A stretch of DNA of 64,000 bases, taken from NCBI RefSeq assembly GCF_039555335.1, contig NC_092647.1:11002313-11066312 (forward strand). Reading direction: 5' to 3'. Position numbers and translations under genes: made by a program. The DNA comes from Amphiura filiformis. Taxonomy: Eukaryota > Echinodermata > Ophiuroidea > Amphilepidida > Amphiuridae. The notes beneath the pieces were generated by a model, which did not search any database, had not been told where the DNA came from, and saw only the letters and a list, made by a program, of their open reading frames with translations. Of the stretch, positions 11,886 to 21,519 are shown in pieces (the first letter of the stretch is position 1; every line of letters starts with the position of its first letter).

Positions 11886-12540
11886 ATTTGATTGATTCGC
11901 TGAGTGCAGTGAATCGTGATTGATTGTTTTTCACTTTATATAATTCAGAAATGTGTAGGCCTGCTAAGTCTGTCTTGTTGATTTTCATCCCAAATTCGAT
12001 TTACAAATAATTGCTTTTTGATATTGTTGTTGTTGCCTACCCTTACATTGTAATCAGGGGAATAGCAGCATTGATTTCATCAAAGATATCAAGGCTATAA
12101 ATTCATAATCAACACATTTTCCAGGGCGTAGCTTGACGAAGTGCCCCCAATCAATTTTAAAATTTATAAAATCCTTGTGAAAATTGCCGAAAACGGCTTG
12201 TGCCACCCCCCCGGCATCCGAGCTCCGGGCACGAGCTAAGCCAAGTTTCATAGTATTTTCATGTCTTGACCGTGGATCGATATTCTATTGTAAGTAGGCC
12301 TACGTCCCGGTACGCTTGTTCATTTTCTGCATGGCTGTTTCTGTTATGAACTTACGCCCTCTGAAATCAAGCGCATGAAAAACTCTCGGCTAACCTTAAG
12401 TTGGTTTTTGCGGAATATCAATTTTAAACGTCTTATTTTCTCAAAAAAAGAGTCATTTTCATTGTCCTCAAAATATTAGCTTGCCAATGATATGATGTTG
12501 TCCGAGCAATATATATGACCTTTATGATCATTTGTAGACT
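11886..12540. other. Intergenic with a hAT-like remnant
   Basis: No gene is supported. Around 12124-12250, 'cagggcgtagcttgacga' and a C-rich interior resemble the hAT-like MITEs elsewhere in the window, but neither a clean right end nor a duplication is visible. Confidence 0.4.
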
Positions 12541-12720
12541 GATTAAAGGCCCATTCAGTGATTTGCTCATCCGAACGATCGTAAAAATCATCAGTCAAAA
12601 TTCAGATTTTGGTACCTTTGTCATTGTCATAACTATGTTAACATAGCTTGCTAGTCGTTCAGCCGAAAGCCATGTATTTAAGACAAAAATAAGCAATATA
12701 CAGTACATGAATCTGTAAGT
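12541..12720. mobile_element. TTAA-type MITE, partial
   Basis: Matches the left part of the element at 20035-20373 ('aggcccattcagtgatttgc', 'ttcagccgaaagc', 'tgtatttaagacaaaa') and is preceded by TTAA. The right end is missing. It lies about 70 bp beyond the stop codon of the receptor gene, within its likely 3' flank. Confidence 0.6.
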
Positions 12721-12755
12721 TTGATAATTATACTTTATCATTTTTGTCAAGATTC

Positions 12756-12761
12756 TTTAAT
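12756..12761 (-). promoter_or_regulatory. Possible polyadenylation signal ATTAAA
   Basis: ATTAAA on the minus strand, about 30 bases downstream of the receptor stop codon. It is a weak short-motif match in AT-rich DNA. Confidence 0.25.
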
Positions 12762-12791
12762 ATTTGCTTGGATTGAACAATTTGGTAATTG

Positions 12792-13979
12792 TTAGGTTAA
12801 CTGGTTTCGTTGTTGTTCAATATCTCTTTTCAATTTCCGTTTTTCAGCTCGTTTCTTTCTATAATCAGAAATGATGTCAGCAATGGTATATATATATGGG
12901 TTAATGGCAGAATTAATGGGCAGAATAAATGTAACACACCATGCAAAAACAGATGGGGGTAGAGTAATCACCCTGGTTTGAACCAAGATCCCGAGGATGA
13001 TTATCGGAGACCAACAGCAAAAGTCTGTTACAACGATGGCTGATACTTTGGTTGTGAGCGTGATCTGTTCTTTCATTTCAAGAGAACGTCCAGATCGCTC
13101 GGCGGATTTGTAATAAGCCCTCACTAACCCTATGTAACAGCCAAGTATTACTAGGTAACATACACAGTTAAGGCCTAAGAAAACAGCTGTTGAATAAAAT
13201 AGCCCATTAGTCAGACCCTTGAATTCGGTATCATAGATGGCATAGGGAAATTTCGTCCAAATAGAATTTGTTTCAATATTGAATATTTGCGTTTTATTTT
13301 TTTCAGTATTATATATCTTGGTCAAAGCTAGTGGTAGTCCAATGCAAACGTGTGAATTGTCATAAAATTTAAAAAACATTCCTGACAAAGCTGATGGAAC
13401 GATGCCTAATACAAATGAAATAATCCATGTCAAAATCACAACGATTGTGGCAGATTTTTTTCTCAATTTGTGAGTGGTATAAGGAAACCTGATAGCAATT
13501 AATCTGTCTATGCTTATTAATGTCACAAAGAACACAGAAGCTTCACTGGATATTATTGACAAAGCTCCTGCAATTCTGCAGGTAATGCCATATCTCCAGG
13601 TTTCAGATTGCATTGGGAAATAATCACCGAAATATGAATCAGCTGTAGCAATGATCACAAGATAGATTCCCATCAGAAAATCTGATGCGGCAAGATTGCA
13701 CAGCAATATTGCATTCACTTTATTCTTTTGAGCCATTTTCTTTCTGGCAACTAGTACACACAGATTTCCTCCAAGTGCATTTAAACCGATGAGCCACATT
13801 ACCACTGCCAATGTTCTATCAGAAAGCAGCCTATCACATGTAAGATATGGGGATCTGCTTCCTGCGGCAATACAATGGATATGAGTAGGGACATAACAAT
13901 TACATATTTCATGTTGACTAATAAATAATTTTAACCTAATTGACAGGGAAGAAAACGAATCGCGAGTTATTCTGGTCAA
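12792..13979 (-). CDS. LRR-GPCR segment 4: LRR cap and 7TM domain
   Basis: 395 residues; the frame is open upstream of this Met, so it is not a true start. Residues 1-50 hold the end of the LRR array and a cysteine-containing cap (CNCYVPTHIHC, then SPYLTCDRLLSDR), diagnostic for GRL101/relaxin-type receptors. Seven membrane segments lie at about 57-78, 87-110, 134-157, 175-197, 257-285, 311-333 and 343-366. Visible class A features: GN in TM1, Asp100 in LAASD of TM2, a Cys134-Cys212 disulfide pair, DRL (159-161) in place of DRY, CWSP (322-325) in TM6 and NPYIY (360-364) in TM7. The tail is short and lysine/arginine-rich. It probably couples to G proteins; the ligand is unknown. Confidence 0.88.
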   Translation of the reverse strand: MTRITRDSFSSLSIRLKLFISQHEICNCYVPTHIHCIAAGSRSPYLTCDRLLSDRTLAVVMWLIGLNALGGNLCVLVARKKMAQKNKVNAILLCNLAASDFLMGIYLVIIATADSYFGDYFPMQSETWRYGITCRIAGALSIISSEASVFFVTLISIDRLIAIRFPYTTHKLRKKSATIVVILTWIISFVLGIVPSALSGMFFKFYDNSHVCIGLPLALTKIYNTEKNKTQIFNIETNSIWTKFPYAIYDTEFKGLTNGLFYSTAVFLGLNCVCYLVILGCYIGLVRAYYKSAERSGRSLEMKEQITLTTKVSAIVVTDFCCWSPIIILGILVQTRVITLPPSVFAWCVTFILPINSAINPYIYTIADIISDYRKKRAEKRKLKRDIEQQRNQLT

Positions 13980-13996
13980 ACTGTTGTTAACGAGAT

Positions 13997-15214
13997 TTAA
14001 GAAAGCTCTAGACGAATCAGGTACTTCATGTTTGGCATTTCTGTTAATTTATTTGCTGACAAATCAGCCAGCAATAGTTTGACTGCGTGTTTAAATATGT
14101 TGCTATCTAAATGTGTTAGATCATTGTGTGATATATCGAGAATTTCCAACTTTCTTAAATCTTGCATCACATTTTGGTTAAACGATCGTAATTTGTTAGA
14201 GTGGGCATAGAGTATTTTTAAATTTAACACGTTTTTGAAGATACCATCAGGGAATGCAGTTAACTTGCTACCATTAAGTTTTAGGATGTTCAGCCTCCTT
14301 AAATTAGAGAATAAATCCATATTGAATGTAGTATATTCATTTTCACTCAATGACAGAGAAAACAAATGGGGTAAGTCTCTAAAACACCCTTCAGGTATTG
14401 AACTCAAGACGTTGTTTTGAAGTGAAAGCCTTTTGAGATTGTTCATACCGTGGAAACTTTTCACCTCCAGTTTAAATAGTTTATTTCCATTGAGGATCAA
14501 TTCTTCCAAATGTTTTAAATCGTGAAACATCCCGTTAGGCAATACACTCAACAAATTATCCGAAAGCGAGAGTATTTGAAGGTTTTTCAAACTTTTAAAG
14601 CTCACGTCAAGTTCTGATATCTGATTTCCATTAAGGTGCAGTTCTTCCAAGTATATCAAATCTTGAACTATCTCGTCAGGTACACTACTTAAAAAATTAT
14701 CAGAAAGCCAGAGTATTTTAAGATTTTTCAAACTCCGAGTCATTATCACACCAAGTTCTGATATAAGATTTCCGTTGAGATTCAGTAGTTCCAATCTAAC
14801 CAAATATTTGTCAACCGGTAATATACTTAATAAATTATCGTAAAGCCAGAGCTTTTTGAGATTTTCCAAACTTTGAATCATTTCTACTTCCAGATCTGAT
14901 ATTTGATTTCCACCAAGGTCCAATTCTTCCAAATTTACCAAATTTTGAAATATCCCGTCAGGTAAATCGCTCAAGTAATTATCAGAAATCAAGAGTATTC
15001 TAAGATTGTTCAAATTTCGAAACATTTTTACATCAAAATTTGATATCTGATTTCCATTAAGGTTCAGTTCTTCCAAATTGATCAAATCTTTAATTATCTC
15101 ATCAGATAATGTACTCAACAAATTTTCATCAAGCCACAGTAGTGTGAGATTGTTCAACTTGAAACATTGCAACATCCAGATCTGATATGAGATTGCTAGT
15201 AAGGTATAGTTCAA
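13997..15214 (-). CDS. LRR-GPCR segment 3: about 16 more divergent LRRs
   Basis: Continues the ectodomain after the second break. Repeats here are more diverged from each other (GNQIS, DNYLS, GNLIS, NNVLS, ENEYT, SNKLR, HNDLT, ANKLT) than those of segment 1, so the membrane-proximal part is older and the distal part more recently amplified. The first 20 or so residues before LNNLTLLWL are out-of-frame read-through. The frame ends in a TAA near 13997; the receptor frame reopens one base away near 14004. Confidence 0.7.
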   Translation of the reverse strand: MNYTLLAISYQIWMLQCFKLNNLTLLWLDENLLSTLSDEIIKDLINLEELNLNGNQISNFDVKMFRNLNNLRILLISDNYLSDLPDGIFQNLVNLEELDLGGNQISDLEVEMIQSLENLKKLWLYDNLLSILPVDKYLVRLELLNLNGNLISELGVIMTRSLKNLKILWLSDNFLSSVPDEIVQDLIYLEELHLNGNQISELDVSFKSLKNLQILSLSDNLLSVLPNGMFHDLKHLEELILNGNKLFKLEVKSFHGMNNLKRLSLQNNVLSSIPEGCFRDLPHLFSLSLSENEYTTFNMDLFSNLRRLNILKLNGSKLTAFPDGIFKNVLNLKILYAHSNKLRSFNQNVMQDLRKLEILDISHNDLTHLDSNIFKHAVKLLLADLSANKLTEMPNMKYLIRLELS

Positions 15215-15587
15215 TCAACATTATCATATCTTGAAATATCCCATGAGGTAATTTGCTCAATAAATTACCATTAAGATGGAGTGTTTTGAGATTGTTCAAA
15301 TCTTGAAACACTTCTACATCCAGATCTGATATCTGATTTGAATAAAGGTATAGTTGCTCGAGCGTTATCAAATCTTGAAATACTCCATCAGGTAATTTAC
15401 CCAATAAATTATCCCCAAGCACGAGTGTTTTGAGATTGTTCAAATCTTGAAACACTTCTACATCTAGATCTGATATCTGATTTGAATGAAGGTATAGTTT
15501 CTCCAACGTTTCCAAATCTTGAAATATCCCATCAGGTAATTTACTCAATAAATTATACGCAAGCGCTAGTGTTTTGAGATTGTTCAA
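15129..15587 (-). CDS. LRR-GPCR segment 2: six LRRs
   Basis: Open frame continuing the LRR array after the break near 15595, where a neighbouring-unit comparison shows one base missing. It contains six repeats of the same alternating types (YNLLS, SNQIS, DNLLG, SNQIS, GNLLS, SNLIS) and loses frame again near 15157. The ATG at its start is an internal Met of a repeat, not a real initiator. Confidence 0.7.
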   Translation of the reverse strand: MNNLKTLALAYNLLSKLPDGIFQDLETLEKLYLHSNQISDLDVEVFQDLNNLKTLVLGDNLLGKLPDGVFQDLITLEQLYLYSNQISDLDVEVFQDLNNLKTLHLNGNLLSKLPHGIFQDMIMLIELYLTSNLISDLDVAMFQVEQSHTTVA

Positions 15588-18013
15588 ATCTTGAAAACTT
15601 CTACACCCAGATGTGATATCTGATTTTTATCAAGGTGTAGTTCCTCCAACGTTATCAAATCCCGAAATATCCCATCAGGTAATTTATTCAATAAATTATA
15701 ACGAAGTCTGAGTGTTTTGAGATTGTTCAAATCTTGAAATATCCCATCAGGTAATTTACTCAATAAAATATTCGAAAGCCCGAGTGTTGTGAGATTGTTC
15801 AAACCTTGAAACACTCTTACATCCAAATTTGATATGATATTTCTAATAAAGTGTATACCCTCCAACGTTATCAAATCTTGAAATATCCCATCAGGTAATT
15901 TACTCAATAAATTATCGTCAAGCCGGAGTGTTTTGAGATTGTTCAAACCATGAAACACTCCTATATCCAGATCTGATATCTGATTTCTATCAAGGCGCAA
16001 TTCCTCCAACGTTATCAAATCTTGGAATATTCCATCAGGTAATTTACTCAATAAATTGTCATAAAGCGTGAGTGTTTTGAGATTGTTAAAATTTTGAAAT
16101 ATCCCATCTGGTATTTTACTTAATAAATTATCGGCAAGCCAGAGTATTTTGAGACTATTCAAACCTTGAAACACTCCTGCATCCAGATTTGATATCTGAT
16201 TTGAATAAAGGTATAGTTTCTCCAACGTTATCAAATCTTGAAATATCCCATCAGGTAATTTACTCAATAAATTATCCCCAAGCACGAGTGTTTTGAGATT
16301 GTTCAAATCTTGAAACACTCCTACATCCAGATCTGATATCTGATTTGAATAAAGGTATAGTTGCTCGAGCGTTATCAAATCTTGAAATACTCCATCAGGT
16401 AATTTACCCAATAAATTATCCCCTAGCACGAGTGTTTTGAGATTGTTCAAATCTTGAAACACTTCTACATCCAGATCTGATATCTGATTTGAATGAAGGT
16501 ATAGTTGCTCCAACGCTTTCAAATCTTGAAATATCCCATCAGGTAATTTACTCAATAAATTTTCAGAGAGCCAGAGTGTTTTGAGATTGTTCAAATCTTG
16601 AAACACTTCTACATCCAGATCTGATATCTGATTCTTACCAAGATATAAAACCTCTAACGTTTTCAAATCCTGAAATATCCCATCAGGTAATTTACTCAGT
16701 AAATTATATTCAAGCGCGAGTGTTTTGAGATTGTTCAAATCTTGAAACACTCCTACATCCAGATCTGATATCTGATTTGAATAAAGGTATAGTTGCTCCA
16801 GCGTTATCAAATCTTGAAATATCCCATCAGGTAATTTACTCAATATATTATCCGCAAGCACGAGTATTTGAAGATTGTTCAAATCTTGAAACACTTCTAC
16901 ATCCAGATCTGATATCTGATTTGAATGAAGGTATATTTCCTCCAACGTTATCAAATTCTGAAATATCCCACCATGTAATTTACTCAATACATTATAAGAA
17001 AGCCGGAGTGTTTTGAGATTGTTCAAACCTTGAAACATCAGTGTGCCCAGTTGTGATATTTGATTTTCATAGAGGTCTAGTATTTCCAAATTTGTCAAAT
17101 CTTTAAATATTTCATGAAGTACTGTGCTTAAGAAATTATGCTCAAGTTGCAGTATTTTGAGGTTGTTTAAACCTTGGAATAATTCTACCTTAAGTTCCGA
17201 TATCTGGTTAAACGCCAAATTTAATACCTCTAAATATTTCAAGTCTTGAAAATATTTGCCAGACACTTGCACAATGTTATTTCCTGATATATCTAAATGA
17301 GTTGTGTAAAGTGGGTAGATGATTACAGCAGTGCTGTTTTGACCATGTGCGCAATCTTCATACACTACTTCTCTGGTACCAAGAAAGGCTGCACAATTTG
17401 GGGGAAACGTAAGCGTACAGTTATTGATAAATTGTGGATCACACGTAACTTTGCTGTTGTACCCTTTAACATTGCTACAATGATTTCTACTTACTCTGTT
17501 ACCATGGTGATCTGTATTGGCATTATTTTCCACTTCAGGGCATCCAAATAACGTACCATTATCACGTAATTCACCTATATAAACACTTGCATCACCTTGC
17601 AAATTAACTCGGAAACTTGACTCAAACAAGGTTGAGCTACACGTTTCTGGTTGAACATTGATTACTACATACTTATTCTTACAGTCTTCTAAGTCTCCAT
17701 TTCGCTCAATATAAAGGAATGTCGGTTCTGTAGGGTCTTTAACATAGCCATGTATTTGTAGCTCAGCGAAGGATCCTTGCGATGCTGTCACTTGAAGGAT
17801 ACATATGTAATTCGCGCTTCCTTTGAAGAAAACTCCTCCTTCGGTCTCTTTAAGAACAGAACAAGGATGGGTTCCCTTGAGAGGCACATCCCAAAGAGGT
17901 TCCACCAGCAACTGAGCTTCAACGACCATTCCATTCTTCACTGTGTTGTTGTTAAATGACAATGTCATAATGATGACAGAAAGTTTAAGGATATAACAGA
18001 TTTCACCCGCCAT
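15584..18013 (-). CDS. LRR-GPCR segment 1: N-terminal domain and about 24 LRRs
   Basis: 809 residues from the ATG at 18013. The N-terminus has a hydrophobic stretch (YILKLSVIIMTLSF) compatible with a signal peptide. Residues about 45-250 form a cysteine-rich domain with several N-glycosylation sequons. It vaguely resembles a CUB-type fold (spaced Cys, 'FLYIERNGDLEDC') but the assignment is uncertain. It shows no LDL-receptor class A module, which relaxin and GRL101 receptors normally carry. From about residue 235 onward come 24-residue LRRs alternating between an NQISDLDV type and an NLLSKLPDGIF type. The frame ends at the first break, after HLGVEVFKI. Confidence 0.75.
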   Translation of the reverse strand: MAGEICYILKLSVIIMTLSFNNNTVKNGMVVEAQLLVEPLWDVPLKGTHPCSVLKETEGGVFFKGSANYICILQVTASQGSFAELQIHGYVKDPTEPTFLYIERNGDLEDCKNKYVVINVQPETCSSTLFESSFRVNLQGDASVYIGELRDNGTLFGCPEVENNANTDHHGNRVSRNHCSNVKGYNSKVTCDPQFINNCTLTFPPNCAAFLGTREVVYEDCAHGQNSTAVIIYPLYTTHLDISGNNIVQVSGKYFQDLKYLEVLNLAFNQISELKVELFQGLNNLKILQLEHNFLSTVLHEIFKDLTNLEILDLYENQISQLGTLMFQGLNNLKTLRLSYNVLSKLHGGIFQNLITLEEIYLHSNQISDLDVEVFQDLNNLQILVLADNILSKLPDGIFQDLITLEQLYLYSNQISDLDVGVFQDLNNLKTLALEYNLLSKLPDGIFQDLKTLEVLYLGKNQISDLDVEVFQDLNNLKTLWLSENLLSKLPDGIFQDLKALEQLYLHSNQISDLDVEVFQDLNNLKTLVLGDNLLGKLPDGVFQDLITLEQLYLYSNQISDLDVGVFQDLNNLKTLVLGDNLLSKLPDGIFQDLITLEKLYLYSNQISNLDAGVFQGLNSLKILWLADNLLSKIPDGIFQNFNNLKTLTLYDNLLSKLPDGIFQDLITLEELRLDRNQISDLDIGVFHGLNNLKTLRLDDNLLSKLPDGIFQDLITLEGIHFIRNIISNLDVRVFQGLNNLTTLGLSNILLSKLPDGIFQDLNNLKTLRLRYNLLNKLPDGIFRDLITLEELHLDKNQISHLGVEVFKI

Positions 18014-18650
18014 ATTGGTCAGTTTGCTTTTAGATCGCTATGTCCAAATTTCAAGAAATGAAATCAGTAAACGTACGTGGAATATCGAATCAATGTTCAG
18101 AATAAATGCGGAGTTTGTAGCCGTTTACGTCCACTTTTTTAGCTTTTAACAACAGATAAAGAATACTTTTCAATTATATTGAAAGAAAGTCATAGCTAAT
18201 ATATAATATGACTATGCATGGTTTGTGCAGAGTAAATCAGCCTGGTAAATCAGACACTGTATGTATTAGATACATTTGTTCAGTTTCTTTTGTACAAGTA
18301 ATATACAGGTGTTTTTCTCCGGCCCGGGGTCTCCTACACGCGATCCTCAATCATATCATATCAGTACCAGTATTGCTATATGAACGGCGACATGGAATAT
18401 CGGATATCACTCGGTAGTTATGTATATAGATCATAATAGGTGCCTACACTAGAAACAGTACTCAATAGGCATTATTCTATTCAGTTAAAAACAAAACATC
18501 TTATTAGGTGCATTGGCTACCTTCATCATGATAAATTACAATCAAAAATGTAAAATATCTCGTGTTCGATGTGCGTGGTTCAAACTTTGACAGTGCTCAA
18601 ACCTTTTCGCGCAAACCGTATTTTGATGTTTCTCTGATAAAGTAGACAAA
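18014..18650. other. Upstream flank of the LRR-GPCR
   Basis: No coding region is seen. It would contain the promoter on the minus strand; no convincing core promoter motif was identified. Confidence 0.4.
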
Positions 18651-18654
18651 TGAG

Positions 18655-19035
18655 GGGAGCGTGGCCTAGCGGTTAAGGCGTTGGACTGTGAATCCAAGGG
18701 TCGAGGGTTCGAATCCCAGGTCCGCCTGAGCTCGGCTGGCTCTTTGTGTCCTTGAGCAAGGCACTTCACTCTACATGCTTAGTGCTCCGGAGGGAACTTT
18801 AAGCTGTCGGTCCCGTATACATGCATATTTTCTCACATTAATGTAGTGTGTACGTTAAAGAACGTCACAGGCTGTTCGTAAAGAGCAGGGGATCATCCCG
18901 GTACTGTTGACTGTACTTCAAAAATACACTCATCTACTCTAGGTTCCAGAGTAAAAATAAGTACAGCTTGTCTGTACGCAGTGCGATAATACTCATACAA
19001 TGAGGGAGGCACATATAAGGAAGAAGAAGAAGACA
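18655..19035 (+). mobile_element. tRNA-derived SINE
   Basis: The head resembles a tRNA: A box 'gtggcctagcggttaagg', anticodon arm ttgga-ctgtgaa-tccaa (anticodon-like GTG), B box 'agggttcgaatcccag'. The acceptor stem is poor. The body carries 'ccttgagcaaggcacttcac', a phrase shared with tRNA-related SINEs of other marine animals, and the 3' end is a short (GAA)n tail near 19018-19033. No target-site duplication was pinned down. Confidence 0.7.
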
Positions 19036-20034
19036 AAATTGAAGTTTTGATTGTACTCTCGTTTCCTCTTACGACACGCTGGTGCTGGTATCTGCCAACT
19101 TTGATGAGTTTATTGAAGTAAGTTTGAAAAGAGTGTCTTATAATGATAATACCGACATTCCAAAATTTATTCAGATGAAACGACACCAGATCAAACACAC
19201 CGGCATATGATTACATCAAGTGTATTGTGCTACTCGACACTGGCATTCGCGTCGTGTTTTTGAATAGCAGTGTCTATGCATCCACCATATTTTCCGATTT
19301 ACAAATACAAATATTATCTACCTATCTCCTTTTATCATATCTTATTATCATAATTGTCATCCAGGGTACTGTATGAATATATCTGCGCATGACAAAATTA
19401 AATACTTGGGGCGTGTCTTTTCACACCAATTCAGATCATGAAGAAAATAAGAGCGAGTAAAGAAGCGTAGAGAGGGCGATGTTGTAAAAATACACACATC
19501 AAACTAAAAAAGTTCCTCACTTGGTTGAGTGGTCATATATATTTTTGAGCATATTAAAATCACTAAAATCTAAATGGACGTGTTAGAGAATTGTGTTAAC
19601 TACAGCTTGATACCATACTTAATTAAAAACAAGTTGGAATGGTCGAGTGAATAACATTTGGAGCAATATGAAAGGTTACAGCGTCATTTATTGTTTAAAA
19701 GGATATATTTTTTAATGGGTATCGACCACGCAAAGTGTTCTCAGGTTAAAAACACCGCGTTCAGCATGATCACTTACCTATCAATGACTCAATGCCATAG
19801 ACATCATAATACGAGATAATTTAATTATATTTATTTATATTTATTATATAAAATCATTTGTGCCGAAAAATGACGAGCATTTGCACTTTTCTTTATTTCC
19901 AGCAGCGTGTGGCGTTTGTTAGCGCAATCGGTACAGGACTATTCTAATTCTAGCCCCATCACGGGCGTGTTTATTTTTGCAACCATAATGGACCTTCATA
20001 GTTGCAATACGCTATAAACCCAAACCCTAAACTT
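19036..20034. other. Intergenic, nothing recognised
   Basis: AT-rich; no gene, repeat family or strong motif was recognised. Confidence 0.5.
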
Positions 20035-20373
20035 GAAGGCCCATTCAGTGATTTGCTTATCCGGACAATCGTAACAGTCATCAAAATTCAGATTTTGGCA
20101 CCTTTGTTACTGTCATAGATATGCTAACATAGCCTGCCAGTGGTTCAGCCGAAAGCTGTGTATTTAAGACAAAATAAGTATATAAATTAGCTACATGTAT
20201 TTGAATGGGGCCTCAACTTTGTTAATACTGCTGTTTTCCTCATTTTTCGCCAAATGTTTTCATTAAAAAAATACCTATAATGACAATTTTAATGATTTAT
20301 CCTTCACTTTAGGCAATTTATAAACAATTTTAATTGTTTTGCACTTTCGCTGGGATCACTGAAAGGGCCTTTA
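20035..20373. mobile_element. TTAA-type MITE
   Basis: The ends are inverted: 'aggcccattcagtgatttgc' on the left and 'gatcactgaaagggcct' on the right. The right flank is TTAA and the left flank TTGA. It is related to 12541-12720 and, in its terminal sequence, to 35821-36154. TTAA targeting suggests piggyBac-like mobilisation. Confidence 0.65.
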
Positions 20374-21137
20374 AAGGCCGCTATAAATATCTGGAAAACA
20401 CATTAAGTTGGGAGCTGTACAAAGTTTGGTGGTATAGAGGTGAACATTGACTTGATTATATTTTAAGCCTACTGAATTGGGTTGTCCTTGAAAGTTTGCC
20501 TGGTCAACTGGATCCCCTTTAACTTAAGGCAGAGTCAATTGGTTTCGTATTCTACTGGTCCTTCGGGCCAGTGAGACAGCTTGTACAGCTACTGGCCCAG
20601 CTTTCTCTATATTTCCGACTGCAAAATTATTTCTATAAACATGATCAATTATCAAATGACAACCAAGTAAATTATATCTCCCATTTTGGGAGATGTCCCG
20701 CGATCTATATAGCATTTTAATCACCATCACGATTTTAATCTTGATCACGGTGTTCTTGTTTAATTCTTTAAAGAGGTTGGGAGCACGCATAATTATCAAG
20801 AAAACTCTCCATTTTGAACATTATTTGTGTCAGGCCAGCTCAAATTTACCATTTTTAGCTAGGCGCAGACATGAAATGTTCAGGGTATTCCTGTCCCTAT
20901 TGGGCCTATAGATTTTTCTTTATTGATTGGTTAAAATGTGTCACATGAAATAAACACACTATTCTGTGAGGAAGTGCAGAAATTAAAGTACTCCGTAAAT
21001 AGTACTTCTGGGATCTCTGGATATTTACAATATAACATGTGCACATCGCAGTCCATAAAGAATAAAATAACATTGAACCTGGACATTGACTGTGAGAATA
21101 TTCTACCGACCAGATATAACTGAAGACCGAAATAAAA
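20374..21137. other. Intergenic, nothing recognised
   Basis: No gene was found; short open frames have no recognisable features. Confidence 0.45.
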
Positions 21138-21262
21138 AGACTACTTTGCGTCTGACGTCCTGTCAACCAGACCAAAAATGCCGTACTGCGCAGGTCAGCA
21201 ACCAATCACACCGCGCCGTTGCCCTGACGTCAGACGCAAACTAGTTTTTTATTAAGTCTTCA
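21138..21262. promoter_or_regulatory. Inverted repeat with two CRE-like palindromes and a CCAAT box
   Basis: 'tttgcgtctgacgtc' on the left and 'gacgtcagacgcaaa' on the right form an inverted pair about 80 bp apart. The right copy holds a full TGACGTCA-type palindrome (consensus CREB/ATF site). 'accaatcac' lies between. It could be a small MITE or a promoter for the transcript starting near 21284. Confidence 0.4.
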
Positions 21263-21283
21263 ATTTTAGACGACAATACAAAC

Positions 21284-21406
21284 ATGGCTGAATATTCCGA
21301 GCTTGAGCGGCTGCTACTGCTGAAGAAGATCCGCTATTTCAGCTGTTTAACTGAATATCAACCAATACATAGTCAGATTCAGAGCGACACTGACATTATA
21401 AGCTAA
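21284..21406 (+). CDS. Possible 40-residue micro-ORF
   Basis: ATG with a fair context (acaaacATGG) opens a 40-codon frame starting MAEYSELERLLLLKKIR. It follows directly after the CRE/CCAAT cluster. No homology is recognised; it could equally be the 5' remnant of the downstream LINE or chance. Confidence 0.2.
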   Translation: MAEYSELERLLLLKKIRYFSCLTEYQPIHSQIQSDTDIIS

Positions 21407-21424
21407 ATAAAAACTTAAATTTGG

Positions 21425-21475
21425 TTATTGACCTGAGCTTTCGATCCCAGCATGATCTTTATCAAAGGCAAAGTG
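21425..21475 (-). ncRNA. Hammerhead-like motif of PLE-tail type (minus strand)
   Basis: On the minus strand the order is TTGATAA (21465-21459), stem II agatc/gatc, GAAA, GCTC, AGG, with CCT before the core able to pair with AGG after it. The layout matches the motif at 34105-34152 (same GAAAGCT). No PLE coding part lies next to it, so it is a tail remnant. Confidence 0.35.
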
Positions 21476-21519
21476 ACAACACAACAATCAAACATATATT
21501 TATATACCAAACATAAATA

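Larger units (their letters stand above)
12792..18013 (-). pseudogene. Intronless LRR-GPCR (GRL101/relaxin-receptor-like), frame-broken
   Basis: Four minus-strand open segments line up as one receptor: secretion signal, cysteine-rich N-terminal domain, about 46 leucine-rich repeats, a cysteine-containing LRR cap, and a rhodopsin-class 7TM domain. GRL101-type and relaxin-type receptors bind peptide or protein ligands through the LRR ectodomain at the plasma membrane. Three small breaks separate the segments: loss of about 1 bp near 15595, loss of 2 bp near 15157 (both judged against neighbouring repeat units), and a 1-bp shift near 14004. No introns are seen; in relaxin-type receptors each LRR often has its own exon, so a retrocopy or intronless paralogue is inferred. 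It is either a recent pseudogene or a functional gene with assembly indels; the intact 7TM part favours recent loss or error. Confidence 0.75.

Noticed and set aside
11668-11895. Two overlapping open frames rich in Phe, Ser and Leu
   Set aside because: They are the translation of a T/C low-complexity tract, not a protein gene.
16777-17551. Plus-strand open frames opposite the LRR region
   Set aside because: Shadows of the minus-strand receptor gene.
18657-18730. Functional tRNA-His gene
   Set aside because: The acceptor stem does not pair and the sequence continues into a SINE body with a 3' GAA tail.
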